This document shows, piece after piece, positions 13,189-20,970 of a stretch of 28,583 nucleotides of DNA. The notes under the pieces were generated by a model, which was given only the letters and a program-made list of their open reading frames with translations, had not been told where the DNA came from and ran no database searches. The position numbers and the translations under genes are program-made. Source of the DNA: CAIWXH01 sp964555675 (GTDB taxonomy: Bacteria; Chloroflexota; Chloroflexia; Chloroflexales; Chloroflexaceae); NCBI GenBank assembly GCA_964555675.1, contig CAZKTU010000064.1:1-28583 (forward strand). Reading direction: 5' to 3'. Every line of letters begins with the position of its first letter. Positions within the stretch are counted from its first letter, which is position 1.

Positions 13189-15141
13189 TCAGCGGACTGC
13201 GGCCTCTGTGGTATCGGCGGCGGGCGCGGCGAGGGCGGCGGGGGTGCGGGCGAGGGGGCGGGTGGCGATCACCGTGATGTCGTCGTGGGGCTCGGCGGCG
13301 CCAACGAAGGCGAGGACCTCGTCGAGGATCTGCTGGACCATTTCGGCCACGCCGAGCTCGCCCGGCAGCCGGTCGACCAGGGCCTCGAGCCGCTCGAAGC
13401 CATACAGCTCGCCGGCCTGATTATGGGCCTCGACGATGCCGTCGCTGAGGAAGATCAGGGTGTCGCCCGGGTCGAGGGGCACGGTCAGCTCGTGGTAGAC
13501 GCCTTCGAGGGCGGTGCCGATCGGCAGGCCGCCCACCTCGAGGAAGCTGCAGCCGCCGCGCTGATCGGGCCCGCTGTGGGCGAGGAGCGGGGCGACCATG
13601 CCGGCGTTGGCCACGGTGACCGTGCGGGCATCGGCCGAGAAGACCGCGATCTGCAGGGCGGCGTTCATCTGGTTGGCCTGCAGGCGTGGGCGCAGGGCCT
13701 CGTGCAGGGCCCGCAGCATCGCCGAGGGGTGGTCGATGAAGTGGGCCTGTGACTCGAGGGTCGAGCTGGTGAGGGCCATGAGCAGGGCCGCGGCGACGCC
13801 CTTGCCGGAGATGTCGCCGATTGCGACGGCGGCGCGCCCGTCGGGCAAGGCCATGTAGGTGTAGAAGTCGCCGCCGATCTCGCTGGCGGGCAGCGAGCGC
13901 CCGTAGACGCTGAGGATCTCGTTGCGCCAGGGGGGCGCGCTGGGCAGCAGGCCCTGCTGGATATCGCGGGCGAGGGTCAGGCCGTGGCGCAGGCGCTCGT
14001 TCTGGCGCTCGATCTCGCCCAGGCTACCCTGGAGTCGCTCGGCCATGTTGTTGAAGGTCATGGCCAGCTGGCCGAGCTCGTCGCCCGGCTCGACCTCGAT
14101 GCGGTGCTCGAGGCGTCCGCCGGCCAGCTCTTGCGCTCCGGCGGTGAGGGCGCGGATGGGCGTGACGATGCGGCGCGCCTGGAAGAGAGCCCAGGCGAGG
14201 GCCAGCAGGCCAACCAGTCCGATGATCGCGCCGAGGAGCAGCACGCTGCGGTAGACCTCGACGAAGAGCGCGCTGGAGGGCTGCTCGACGATCACCGACC
14301 AGCTCGAGGCGTTGATCGGGGCCACAGGCGCGCGGGCGCCGACCACCAGCTGCCCGTCGCCGCCGGGGTACTCGCCCACGGTGCTGGCGTTGCGGAAGAG
14401 GGCCGAGAGGTCGGCGGGCGGGCCCCAGCCCGGGGTCTTGTCGGTGAGCAGCACATTGCGCTGCGCGTCGACGATATAGGCGACCTTGCCCTGGCCCTGG
14501 ACGGCGAGGCGCAGGATCTGGGTGATGCGCGAGGCGCTGACCTCGGCCGCCAGGGCGCCGCCGAGCTTGCCGCTCATGGGGTCGCGCACGGGCAGCACTA
14601 CCTGGAAGACCGGCTGCGCATCGGCGGCCGTGATGATGGTGGTGCGCCCGCCCTGGCCGACGCCGAGGGCATCCTCGATCAGCCGGCGGTCGATCGGGGC
14701 GGGCTCGATGCCCTGGTTGGCCAGCAGGTCGTTGGTGGCCCTGGTCACCTCGGCGCCGCGCTCGTCGAGCACGATGATCGCGCGCAGGTCGGGCGAGCTG
14801 TTCACGAGGCGCCTGGCGTTCGTCGAGAGGGCCTCGGCGTCTTCGTCTGGGCGCAGGCTGGGGCTCGAGCGCAGCAGCTGCTGCACCAGGTCGTAGAGGA
14901 AGGTGGCGATATTGCCGGAGATCTGGTCGGCGATGGCCTGCTGGCTGGCGAAGGCGTTGCGCTGCTGCACCTGGAACAGCACGACGATCAGCAGCGTGCC
15001 CACCAGCATGAGGGGTAGGGTCGAGGAGATAAGGTAGGACCAGCGCAGCCGGTTGGTGATGCTCAAGCGGCGGCGTGCTGGCGGCGCCTCGACGGGATCG
15101 GGGGTGGGTATGGGTTGCAGAGCCCTACCGTTGCCTTCCAT
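13189..15141 (-). CDS. Membrane-anchored SpoIIE/RsbU-type PP2C phosphatase with Cache and HAMP domains
   Basis: The 650-residue signalling protein begins with a cytosolic segment and a membrane helix (about residues 35-58). An extracellular sensory region of about 240 residues follows, of the double-Cache type (it includes RAIIVLDERGAEVTR and VVLPVRDPMSGKLGGAL). A second membrane helix lies near residue 300, then a HAMP linker (RRIVTPIRALTAGAQELAGG) and a coiled connection. The phosphatase domain retains the metal-binding aspartates: GGDFY, AIGDISGKG, LSDGIVEA and HDDITV. Such enzymes dephosphorylate anti-sigma-factor antagonists in partner-switching pathways. No antagonist or anti-sigma kinase gene is in this window, so the target is unknown. 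Domain assignment is confident. Confidence 0.92.
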   Translation of the reverse strand: MEGNGRALQPIPTPDPVEAPPARRRLSITNRLRWSYLISSTLPLMLVGTLLIVVLFQVQQRNAFASQQAIADQISGNIATFLYDLVQQLLRSSPSLRPDEDAEALSTNARRLVNSSPDLRAIIVLDERGAEVTRATNDLLANQGIEPAPIDRRLIEDALGVGQGGRTTIITAADAQPVFQVVLPVRDPMSGKLGGALAAEVSASRITQILRLAVQGQGKVAYIVDAQRNVLLTDKTPGWGPPADLSALFRNASTVGEYPGGDGQLVVGARAPVAPINASSWSVIVEQPSSALFVEVYRSVLLLGAIIGLVGLLALAWALFQARRIVTPIRALTAGAQELAGGRLEHRIEVEPGDELGQLAMTFNNMAERLQGSLGEIERQNERLRHGLTLARDIQQGLLPSAPPWRNEILSVYGRSLPASEIGGDFYTYMALPDGRAAVAIGDISGKGVAAALLMALTSSTLESQAHFIDHPSAMLRALHEALRPRLQANQMNAALQIAVFSADARTVTVANAGMVAPLLAHSGPDQRGGCSFLEVGGLPIGTALEGVYHELTVPLDPGDTLIFLSDGIVEAHNQAGELYGFERLEALVDRLPGELGVAEMVQQILDEVLAFVGAAEPHDDITVIATRPLARTPAALAAPAADTTEAAVR

Positions 15142-15201
15142 CAGCGACTGCCTGTTATGGGGCGGGGGCGGGGGCGCAGGCCCGCGGTCGATAGGAGTTT
15201 G

Positions 15202-15210
15202 ATTATAGCA
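15202..15210 (-). promoter_or_regulatory. Promoter of the SpoIIE-type phosphatase
   Basis: TGC-TATAAT on the minus strand (hexamer 15207-15202) lies about 60 bases upstream of the phosphatase ATG and just after the SH3b lipoprotein stop. The -35 region is poor. Confidence 0.55.
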
Positions 15211-15250
15211 TACCGGCCCCGCACGCCGGGCCGTTCGGCACCCGGCTCGC

Positions 15251-15700
15251 TCAGGGCGAACTGGCGGGCACGGCGGCGTCTGTGGCCGGGTCGATCGTCA
15301 GGACCAGGCCGGACATCCAGCCCGAGACCTGGCCTGGCCCGATCACCTCGTACCAGTCGCCGCTGCGACTCAGCAGTTGCACCTCGTCGCCGGGGGCGAG
15401 GACCCCGACGATGGCGAAGTCGGTGCCGGGGCCGGCGCGCACATTGGCCCCGACGGCCACCGAGGCGCGCAGGGGCACTGCCGTGGGCGTGAGCGCCAGG
15501 ACAGGCGTGACGGTCGGGGGGCGGGTGGGGCTCGGGGTTACGGGGGTGACGCTCGGCAGGCGGGCGAGAGTGGGGACGGGCGTGGGGCGGGCGGGCAGGG
15601 CCGACGCGAGGTCGCCGCACGCCACGAGGCCGAGGAGGGCCGCGACGAAGGTCGCGGTCCAGAGAAGCCGACCTGCGGGCCGGGCGAGGAGCTGACGCAT
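15251..15700 (-). CDS. SH3b-domain lipoprotein
   Basis: The 149-residue protein has a basic N-terminus, a hydrophobic signal and a lipobox (GLVAC, Cys28), so it should be anchored on the outer membrane face or in the envelope. A Pro/Thr-rich linker (about residues 36-75) is followed by one bacterial SH3 domain with VGANVRAGPGTDFAIVGVL and SRSGDWYEVI, then GQVSGWMSG. Such domains bind cell-wall peptides or other surface ligands; the ligand here is unknown. It lies between the tRNA genes and the phosphatase on the same strand. No strong Shine-Dalgarno is visible before the ATG. Confidence 0.82.
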   Translation of the reverse strand: MRQLLARPAGRLLWTATFVAALLGLVACGDLASALPARPTPVPTLARLPSVTPVTPSPTRPPTVTPVLALTPTAVPLRASVAVGANVRAGPGTDFAIVGVLAPGDEVQLLSRSGDWYEVIGPGQVSGWMSGLVLTIDPATDAAVPASSP

Positions 15701-15741
15701 ACGAGGCGATCCGTAGAGCGCGCAGGCGCTGGAACATACAG

Positions 15742-15774
15742 AGGGCGCCCGTGCGAAAAAGGCACAGGCGCCCT
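15742..15774 (-). terminator. Hairpin after tRNA-Pro
   Basis: AGGGCGCC (15742-15749) pairs with 15767-15774. After one mismatch, GTGC (15751-15754) pairs with 15762-15765, leaving a 7-base A-rich loop. It lies 8 bases beyond the tRNA-Pro 3' end and probably ends the tRNA transcript, although no U-tract follows. Confidence 0.5.
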
Positions 15775-15781
15775 TGTAACC

Positions 15782-15858
15782 TGGTCGGGGCGAGAGGATT
15801 CGAACCTCCGGCCTCCGCGACCCGAACGCGGCGCTCTACCAGGCTGAGCCACGCCCCG
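15782..15858 (-). tRNA. tRNA-Pro (CGG)
   Basis: The 77-base cloverleaf includes an encoded CCA. The acceptor stem is CGGGGCG/CGCCCCG with discriminator A. The anticodon loop TTCGGGT gives CGG, flanked by a CCGCG/CGCGG stem. The T arm has TTCGAAT. Confidence 0.95.
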
Positions 15859-15883
15859 ACGCTTGCTCACCGACGATGACGGA

Positions 15884-15969
15884 TGGTGCCGAAGGTGGGA
15901 CTCGAACCCACACGGGGTTGCCCCCAGAAGTTTTTGAGACTTCCGCGTCTGCCATTCCGCCACTTCGGC
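15884..15969 (-). tRNA. tRNA-Leu (CAA)
   Basis: The 86-base class II cloverleaf includes an encoded CCA. The acceptor stem is GCCGAAG/CTTCGGC with discriminator A. The anticodon loop CTCAAAA gives CAA, in a GAAGT/ACTTC stem. The long variable arm is GGGGGCAACCCC, and the T arm has TTCGAGT. It lies upstream of tRNA-Pro on the same transcript. Confidence 0.96.
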
Positions 15970-15979
15970 GACGCGCGCA

Positions 15980-16008
15980 ATTATAGCAGGTTGGACAGGG
16001 GGCGTCAA
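15980..16008 (-). promoter_or_regulatory. Promoter of the tRNA-Leu/tRNA-Pro unit
   Basis: TTGACG (16008-16003) and TATAAT (15985-15980) are separated by 17 bases on the minus strand, 10 bases before the tRNA-Leu 5' end. This is the only near-consensus -35/-10 pair seen in the window, fitting a strong stable-RNA promoter. Confidence 0.8.
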
Positions 16009-16031
16009 ATCGCGTGCGGGGCGAGGCGGCG

Positions 16032-16040
16032 TGGTATAAT
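16032..16040 (+). promoter_or_regulatory. Promoter of the kinase-purQ-lgt unit
   Basis: TGG-TATAAT (hexamer 16035-16040) lies about 80 bases upstream of the kinase start. No -35 is obvious. The leader contains a GCGCACC/GGTGCGC inverted repeat (about 16059-16091). Confidence 0.6.
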
Positions 16041-16119
16041 CCGAGGCGCGCCTGCGCGTGCGCACCCCGACGTTTGCTCGGCCCGGTGCGCTTAAGCTTA
16101 CTAAGGGCGGGTCACGGTC

Positions 16120-17523
16120 TTGATTACCGCGGATACTCTCGCGCCGAGCACCCTCGTGCAGGGCGCCAGCGATACCTATACGATTATGAATCTGGTCGGG
16201 CGCGGCGGCATGGGCGTCGTGTACCGGGCCCGCCGGGCCAGCGACGGCACGATCTGGGCGCTCAAAGAGATGCGCCCCCAGGGCGAGCTCTCGCCCGAGG
16301 ATCTGGCCGATACCAGGCAGCTCTTCGAGCGCGAGGCCCTGCTGCTCAAGAGTCTCAGCCACCCCAGCCTGCCGATCGTCGCCGAGCTGTTCGCCAACGA
16401 CGGCCGTCCTACCCTGGTGATGGAGTTCGTCCCGGGCCAGACCCTCGAGGACCGCATCCGCGACGCCAACGCCCCCCTGCTCAAGAAGGACGCGGTCGGC
16501 TACGGCATCCAGCTCTGCCGGGTGCTGGAGTATCTGCACAGCCAGGACCCGCCGATCATCTACCGCGACCTGAAGCCCTCGAATATTATTATCACCCCCG
16601 ACGGGGTGATCAAGCTGATCGACTTTGGGGTGGCCCGCAAGTACGACCGCAGCAAGCGCAAAGATACGATTGCCATGGGCTCGGCCGGCTACGCCCCGCC
16701 CGAGCAGTACGGCAAGGGCCAGACCGACGCTCGCAGCGACGTCTACGCCCTCGGCGCGACCATGCTGCACCTGCTGACCAACCTGCCGCCGGTGCCCCTG
16801 CAGACGCCGCAGCCCGGCGCGATCAGCAAGCTCAACCCCTCGGTCGACGCGCGCACCGAGGCCGTGGTGATCCGGGCCATGACCCTCGAGCGCGAGCGCC
16901 GCTTCGCGAGCTGCGCCGAGATGGAGCGGGCGCTGCACGCCTGCCTCGACAGCCCCTTCGTCGACCCGAACCTGCGCGCCAAAGCGCCGCCGCCCGTGGC
17001 CGCGCCCCAGCCGCCCGCCCCGGCGCGCCCCCCCGCCCAGCCGGCCCCCCCGCCTAGCGCGCCCCCCGTCGCCGCTCGCCCGCCGGCTGTGGCCGCCCCG
17101 CCGCCCGGCGAGGCCAGCGCCCCGTGCCCGCGCTGCGGCAGACTCAATAAGCAGCGGGCTCGCTTCTGCGCAACCTGTGGCACACCCCTCGCGGCCCCGC
17201 CCACGGCCAGGCTGCTCGTGACCTCGCCCCACCGGAGCTGGGAGGTGCCTCTGGCCCAGACGCCCGTGAAGATCGGCCGGCGCGACCCGCGCCAGGGCCA
17301 CCAGCCCGAGCTCGATCTCGCCGAGCACGACCGCGGCATCGCCTCGCGCCACCACGCGACGGTACAGCGCGACGGCGACTACTATACCGTCACCGATCTG
17401 GGCAGCACCAACGGGACCCAGCTCAACGGCCAGCTCATCCCGCCGCGCGCGCCCCAGCGCCTGCGGCAGGGCGACCGCATCAAGATCGGCGAGGTCGAGA
17501 TCGAGTTTCGATGGAGCGTTTAG
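16120..17523 (+). CDS. Ser/Thr protein kinase with zinc ribbon and C-terminal FHA domain
   Basis: The 467-residue protein has an N-terminal Hanks-type kinase domain. The glycine loop is GRGGMGVVY and the ATP lysine is Lys49 (WALKEM). The catalytic loop is YRDLKPSN (Asp150, with Tyr in place of the usual His), and DFG is at 168-170 (LIDFGVARK). A Pro/Ala linker (about 289-335) leads to a four-cysteine zinc ribbon (Cys336, 339, 350, 353). An FHA phosphothreonine-binding domain follows (KIGRRDP, then IASRHHATV, then DLGSTNGTQLNG). There is no membrane helix, so it should be cytosolic. The start appears to be TTG at 16120, because the next in-frame ATG lies inside the kinase fold. Its last codons overlap purQ. 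Substrates are unknown. Confidence 0.92.
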   Translation: MITADTLAPSTLVQGASDTYTIMNLVGRGGMGVVYRARRASDGTIWALKEMRPQGELSPEDLADTRQLFEREALLLKSLSHPSLPIVAELFANDGRPTLVMEFVPGQTLEDRIRDANAPLLKKDAVGYGIQLCRVLEYLHSQDPPIIYRDLKPSNIIITPDGVIKLIDFGVARKYDRSKRKDTIAMGSAGYAPPEQYGKGQTDARSDVYALGATMLHLLTNLPPVPLQTPQPGAISKLNPSVDARTEAVVIRAMTLERERRFASCAEMERALHACLDSPFVDPNLRAKAPPPVAAPQPPAPARPPAQPAPPPSAPPVAARPPAVAAPPPGEASAPCPRCGRLNKQRARFCATCGTPLAAPPTARLLVTSPHRSWEVPLAQTPVKIGRRDPRQGHQPELDLAEHDRGIASRHHATVQRDGDYYTVTDLGSTNGTQLNGQLIPPRAPQRLRQGDRIKIGEVEIEFRWSV

Positions 17524-18326
17524 TTCCTATGCCTGCTTCCCCAAAAGTGCTCGTCCTGCGCGCCCCCGGCATCAACCGCGACCGCGACGCGGCCCTGGCC
17601 TGCACCCTGGCCGGCGGCGCCCCCGAGCGCATCCACATCAACCAGCTCGTCGAGGGCGGCGCCCGCCTCGCAGACTACGCCATGCTGATCATCCCCGGCG
17701 GCTTCTCGTACGGCGACAACCTGGGCGCCGGCAAGCTGCTGGCGGTCGACCTGGCCCATCGGCTCGGCGAGCCCCTGCAGCGCTTCGTGGCCGACGGCCG
17801 CCCTGTGATCGGGATCTGCAACGGCTTCCAGGTGCTGGTCAAGGCCGGCCTGCTGCCCGGCTGGGAGGAGCAGGCCGCGCCCCAGGCCCCGGCCGTCACG
17901 CTCACCGACAACCACTCCGGCCGCTTCGAGTGTCGCTGGGTGCAGCTCGAGGCCGATCCCGGCAGCGTCTGTCGCTTCACCGAGGGCATCGCGCGGCCGA
18001 TCGAGGTGCCGGTGGCCCACGGCGAGGGCCGGATCGCCCTGCGGGACGCCGCCGCCCTCGAGGCCCTGCGCTCCCGCGGCCTGGTCGCTCTGCGCTACAG
18101 CGCCGCCGATGGGGGCCAGGCCGCCTACCCGGCCAACCCCAACGGTTCGCCCGACGGCATCGCCGGGATCTGTAACCCCCAGGGCAACATCCTCGGCCTG
18201 ATGCCCCACCCCGAGAACGCCGTGCTACCCCAGCAGCACCCGCGCTGGACGCGCGAGCCTTGGCGCGACGAGGGGGATGGTCTGATCATCTTTCGCAATG
18301 CGATGCGCTACGCGGCGTCGCTGTAA
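17511..18326 (+). CDS. purQ: Phosphoribosylformylglycinamidine synthase subunit PurQ
   Basis: This is the glutamine amidotransferase subunit of FGAM synthase in purine synthesis; it supplies ammonia to PurL. From this ATG it has 271 residues. The class I glutaminase triad is present: nucleophile Cys103 in VIGICNGFQ, and His233 and Glu235 in GLMPHPENAV. Other family motifs are VLRAPGINRDRD, IPGGFSYGDNLGAGK and NPNGSPDGIAGICNPQGN. The length fits the longer PurQ subfamily. The ATG at 17511 overlaps the kinase stop by 13 bases; a second ATG at 17529 is an alternative start. purL and purS are not in this window. Confidence 0.94.
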   Translation: MERLVPMPASPKVLVLRAPGINRDRDAALACTLAGGAPERIHINQLVEGGARLADYAMLIIPGGFSYGDNLGAGKLLAVDLAHRLGEPLQRFVADGRPVIGICNGFQVLVKAGLLPGWEEQAAPQAPAVTLTDNHSGRFECRWVQLEADPGSVCRFTEGIARPIEVPVAHGEGRIALRDAAALEALRSRGLVALRYSAADGGQAAYPANPNGSPDGIAGICNPQGNILGLMPHPENAVLPQQHPRWTREPWRDEGDGLIIFRNAMRYAASL

Positions 18327-18391
18327 CGCGGTAGGCTCAGGGCAGTCGGCTTGCCCGGCCCGCCCCTCGGCCCCGCTCGGTGCTGAAGACT

Positions 18392-19333
18392 ATGGTCCTT
18401 TATCCACCAGACGACCCGTTCTTGCTGAGCTTTACGCTCTTCGGTCTGCCGATCGCCGTGCGCTGGTACGGCGTGATCATCATGTCGGGCGCCCTGCTGG
18501 CGGCCTACCTGAGCGCGCGCCGCGCCGTCGACCGCGGCTACGACCCCGACCACGTCTGGAACCAGCTGATGCTGGGCCTGCTGATGGGCATCGCCGGGGC
18601 GCGCATCTACTATGTGATCTTCGAGTGGGAGCGCTTCGCCGCTAACCCATGGAGCGTCCTGAACCTGACCACGGGCGGCCTGGCCATCCACGGCGGGATC
18701 ATCGGCTCGGTCCTGGCGGTGCTGGTCTACAGCCGGTGGAACAAGCTGCCCTTCTGGGACTGGGTCGATGTCTGTGTCCCCGGCTATCTGCTGGGCCAGG
18801 CGATCGGGCGCTGGGGCAACTTCTTCAACCAGGAGGCCTACGGCAGGCCCACGCAGCTGCCGGTCGGTGTGCGCATCGACCCCGAGCATCGGCTGCCGCC
18901 CTATACCGACCTGCAGACCTACCCCCTCGACACCCTGTTCCACGCGACCTTCCTCTACGAGTCGTTGTGGAACTTCGCCGGCGCGGGCCTGCTCTTCTGG
19001 GCCGACCGGCGCTACGGCCACGGCGCGCCGGCCGGCAAGCGCTGGCTGCGCCCGGGCGATCTGCTCTTCCTCTATGCGATCATCTACTCGGCCGGGCGCT
19101 TCTGGATCGAGGGTCTGCGCACCGACAGCCTCTGCCTGAATGGGGTCGGCGGCGATTGCGCCGGCTCGCTGCGCATGGCCCAGGCCTTCAGCCTGGCCCT
19201 GCTGGTCGCCGGCGTGATCGCCCTGGTGGTCAACCACCGGCGCCCCGGGCCGCCCGCAGACACCACCGACGCCCCCGATGAGGAAGCGGGCGCGACCCCC
19301 GACGAAGGGGCCGCGGCGCCGTCGGCCTCGTAG
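18392..19333 (+). CDS. lgt: Prolipoprotein diacylglyceryl transferase
   Basis: Lgt transfers diacylglycerol from phosphatidylglycerol to the lipobox cysteine of prelipoproteins. The protein has 313 residues with about seven membrane segments. Signature motifs include RWYGVIIMSG, LAIHGGIIGS and the Lgt pattern GRWGNFFNQEAYGRPT. GDLLFLYAIIYSAGRFWIEGLRTDSL follows in the C-terminal half, read as GDLLFLYA, then GRFWIEGLR. After the last helix there is an acidic, Ala/Asp/Glu-rich tail of about 35 residues not needed for the core. An in-frame GTG at 18380 is an alternative start. It follows purQ by about 65 bases. Lipoproteins elsewhere in this window (10241, 15251, 27016) would be its substrates. 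Confidence 0.94.
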   Translation: MVLYPPDDPFLLSFTLFGLPIAVRWYGVIIMSGALLAAYLSARRAVDRGYDPDHVWNQLMLGLLMGIAGARIYYVIFEWERFAANPWSVLNLTTGGLAIHGGIIGSVLAVLVYSRWNKLPFWDWVDVCVPGYLLGQAIGRWGNFFNQEAYGRPTQLPVGVRIDPEHRLPPYTDLQTYPLDTLFHATFLYESLWNFAGAGLLFWADRRYGHGAPAGKRWLRPGDLLFLYAIIYSAGRFWIEGLRTDSLCLNGVGGDCAGSLRMAQAFSLALLVAGVIALVVNHRRPGPPADTTDAPDEEAGATPDEGAAAPSAS

Positions 19334-19367
19334 AGCGCTGCGCCCGCCCCCACCTAGGAGCCAGAGA

Positions 19368-20693
19368 CTATGCGGAATCGGCCGCCACGGGCGCGGCCCG
19401 GCCGCGGTCGCGCTTGATCACATAGGTGAGGATCGGCGGGGTCAGCAGGGTGCTCAGCAGGATCATGATCACAATCACCGAGAAGGTGCGCGGGTCGACG
19501 ATGCCGAGGGCCTGGCCGGCGGCGGCGAAGATCAGGCCGACCTCGCCGCGCGGCACCATGCCCCACCCGACGATCTGCTTGTTGACCTTGCCGGCCACCA
19601 GGCCCGCGACGGCCTTGCCGACGAAGGCCGCCAGGGTGATCCCGAGGGCGATCAGGATCACGCCCGGCTCGAAGAGGGTCTGGAGCTGCACATTCATGCC
19701 GGTCAGCACGAAGAAGATCGGGCTGAGCAGGTGGCCGACCGGCTCGATGATATCCTCGACGTGGCGGTCGGCGTGGCGCTGCATAATCGTCTCGACCTGG
19801 CCGACGCTCTGCAGGTTGTGCTGGGCCAGCTCCTCGCGGAGCTCGTGGACGATCTTGGGGTCCTCGAACGACTCGAAGTGCACCGCGTCGAGCACCAGGC
19901 CGGCGGCGAAGGCGCCCACGATCGGGGCCAGGCCGATCAGCTCGGCCAGGTAGGCGCAGATCAGGCCGAAGCAGAGGGCCAGGGTGAACTTCATACCGGT
20001 GCCGGTATGGACCCGCGAGAGCCCGCGCCCGATCCACGGCGCGATCAGCTGGCCCAGGAAGACCGCGCCGGCCAGGAAGGCCACCGCCTTGAGCAGGATC
20101 ATGCCGACGTCGCCGGCGCTGACCGAGCCGACGGTGACGATGGCCGTGACCACCGCCAGGATGATCAGCCCCATCACGTCGTCGATCACGGCGGCGCCGA
20201 GCACGATCTGGGCCTCGGGCGACTGCAGCGCGCCGAGATCGCGGAAGACCCTGGCCGTGATCCCGACCGAGGTCGCGGTGAGGGTCGCCCCGAGGAAGAG
20301 GTAGGCGTTCGACGACAGCCCCGGCATCAGCAGCGGGCCGACCAGGTAGGTGCCCAGGGCGAAGGGCACCACCACGCCGACCGAGGCCACCATCAGGGCC
20401 CGCACGCCGACGCGCGACATCTCGCGGATGTTCGACTCGAGCCCGACCTGGAAGAGCAGGATGACCACCCCTAGCTCGGCCAGGAACTTGATGATCTCAT
20501 TCTCTTTGATCGGCTCGAAGAAGGGGATGCCGATCAGGACCAGGTTGCCGAGGAGCACGCCGATCAGCAGTTCGCCCAGGACGGGCGGCTGTCCGAAGCG
20601 CTCGACGATGCTCGAGAGCCGCGCCGCGAGGAGCACGATGGCGATGAAGAGGAGCGTGGTGCCGATGCTAAAGGTTTCCATGCCGGTTTCCAT
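19368..20693 (-). CDS. CPA2-family cation/proton antiporter
   Basis: The 441-residue protein has about 12 membrane helices and no cytosolic TrkA-N domain. Features of the Na+/H+ exchanger (KefB/NhaS3/GerN-like) family are FGQPPVLGELLIGVLLGN, LLFQVGLE, TATSVGITARVF and the two adjacent aspartates Asp171-Asp172 in AAVIDDVMGL, the ion-binding site of electrogenic members. Late motifs are FFVLTGMNV, then VPRGEVGLIFA. It would exchange Na+ or K+ for H+ across the cytoplasmic membrane. A second in-frame ATG lies four codons on (20681). It is transcribed separately from the mrp operon that lies upstream on the same strand, and converges with lgt. Confidence 0.9.
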   Translation of the reverse strand: METGMETFSIGTTLLFIAIVLLAARLSSIVERFGQPPVLGELLIGVLLGNLVLIGIPFFEPIKENEIIKFLAELGVVILLFQVGLESNIREMSRVGVRALMVASVGVVVPFALGTYLVGPLLMPGLSSNAYLFLGATLTATSVGITARVFRDLGALQSPEAQIVLGAAVIDDVMGLIILAVVTAIVTVGSVSAGDVGMILLKAVAFLAGAVFLGQLIAPWIGRGLSRVHTGTGMKFTLALCFGLICAYLAELIGLAPIVGAFAAGLVLDAVHFESFEDPKIVHELREELAQHNLQSVGQVETIMQRHADRHVEDIIEPVGHLLSPIFFVLTGMNVQLQTLFEPGVILIALGITLAAFVGKAVAGLVAGKVNKQIVGWGMVPRGEVGLIFAAAGQALGIVDPRTFSVIVIMILLSTLLTPPILTYVIKRDRGRAAPVAADSA

Positions 20694-20829
20694 GCAGCAA
20701 TGCCGACGCCAAGGAGACGCCGGGGCGACGATCGACGCGCAGCAGACGCGGCAAGCTCAGCCTGCGCGGCGTCGAGCGAATGCACACGGCTCTGGGTCAT
20801 GCTGGAGGTGGCTGCCAGTGGTTCCGGCT

Positions 20830-20838
20830 ATAGTACCA
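20830..20838 (-). promoter_or_regulatory. Promoter of the CPA2 antiporter gene
   Basis: TGG-TACTAT on the minus strand (hexamer 20835-20830) lies about 135 bases upstream of the antiporter ATG. The -35 is weak. Confidence 0.5.
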
Positions 20839-20899
20839 TAAAACGTACGGCGCCACGGTAGCGCCGTATGGCGGGCCTGACCCTTCATGGGAGGGTCGT

Positions 20900-20919
20900 A
20901 GGGAGGGCAAGCCCTCCCT
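20900..20919 (-). terminator. Hairpin after the mrp operon
   Basis: A 9-base-pair stem (AGGGAGGGC, 20900-20908, with 20911-20919) lies about 50 bases past the mrpG stop and upstream of the CPA2 promoter. It resembles the hairpin after the aldolase gene. No U-tract follows on the minus strand. The rest of 20694-20970 shows nothing further. Confidence 0.45.
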
Positions 20920-20970
20920 GAAAGGCCCTTTGCGTTCCTATGGTATGCCGCAAGCATGGCTTGCGAGCAA

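Noticed and set aside
16041..16119. Riboswitch in the leader of the kinase-purQ-lgt unit
   Set aside because: Only simple GC-rich inverted repeats are visible. No purine-riboswitch core or other known aptamer pattern could be recognised.
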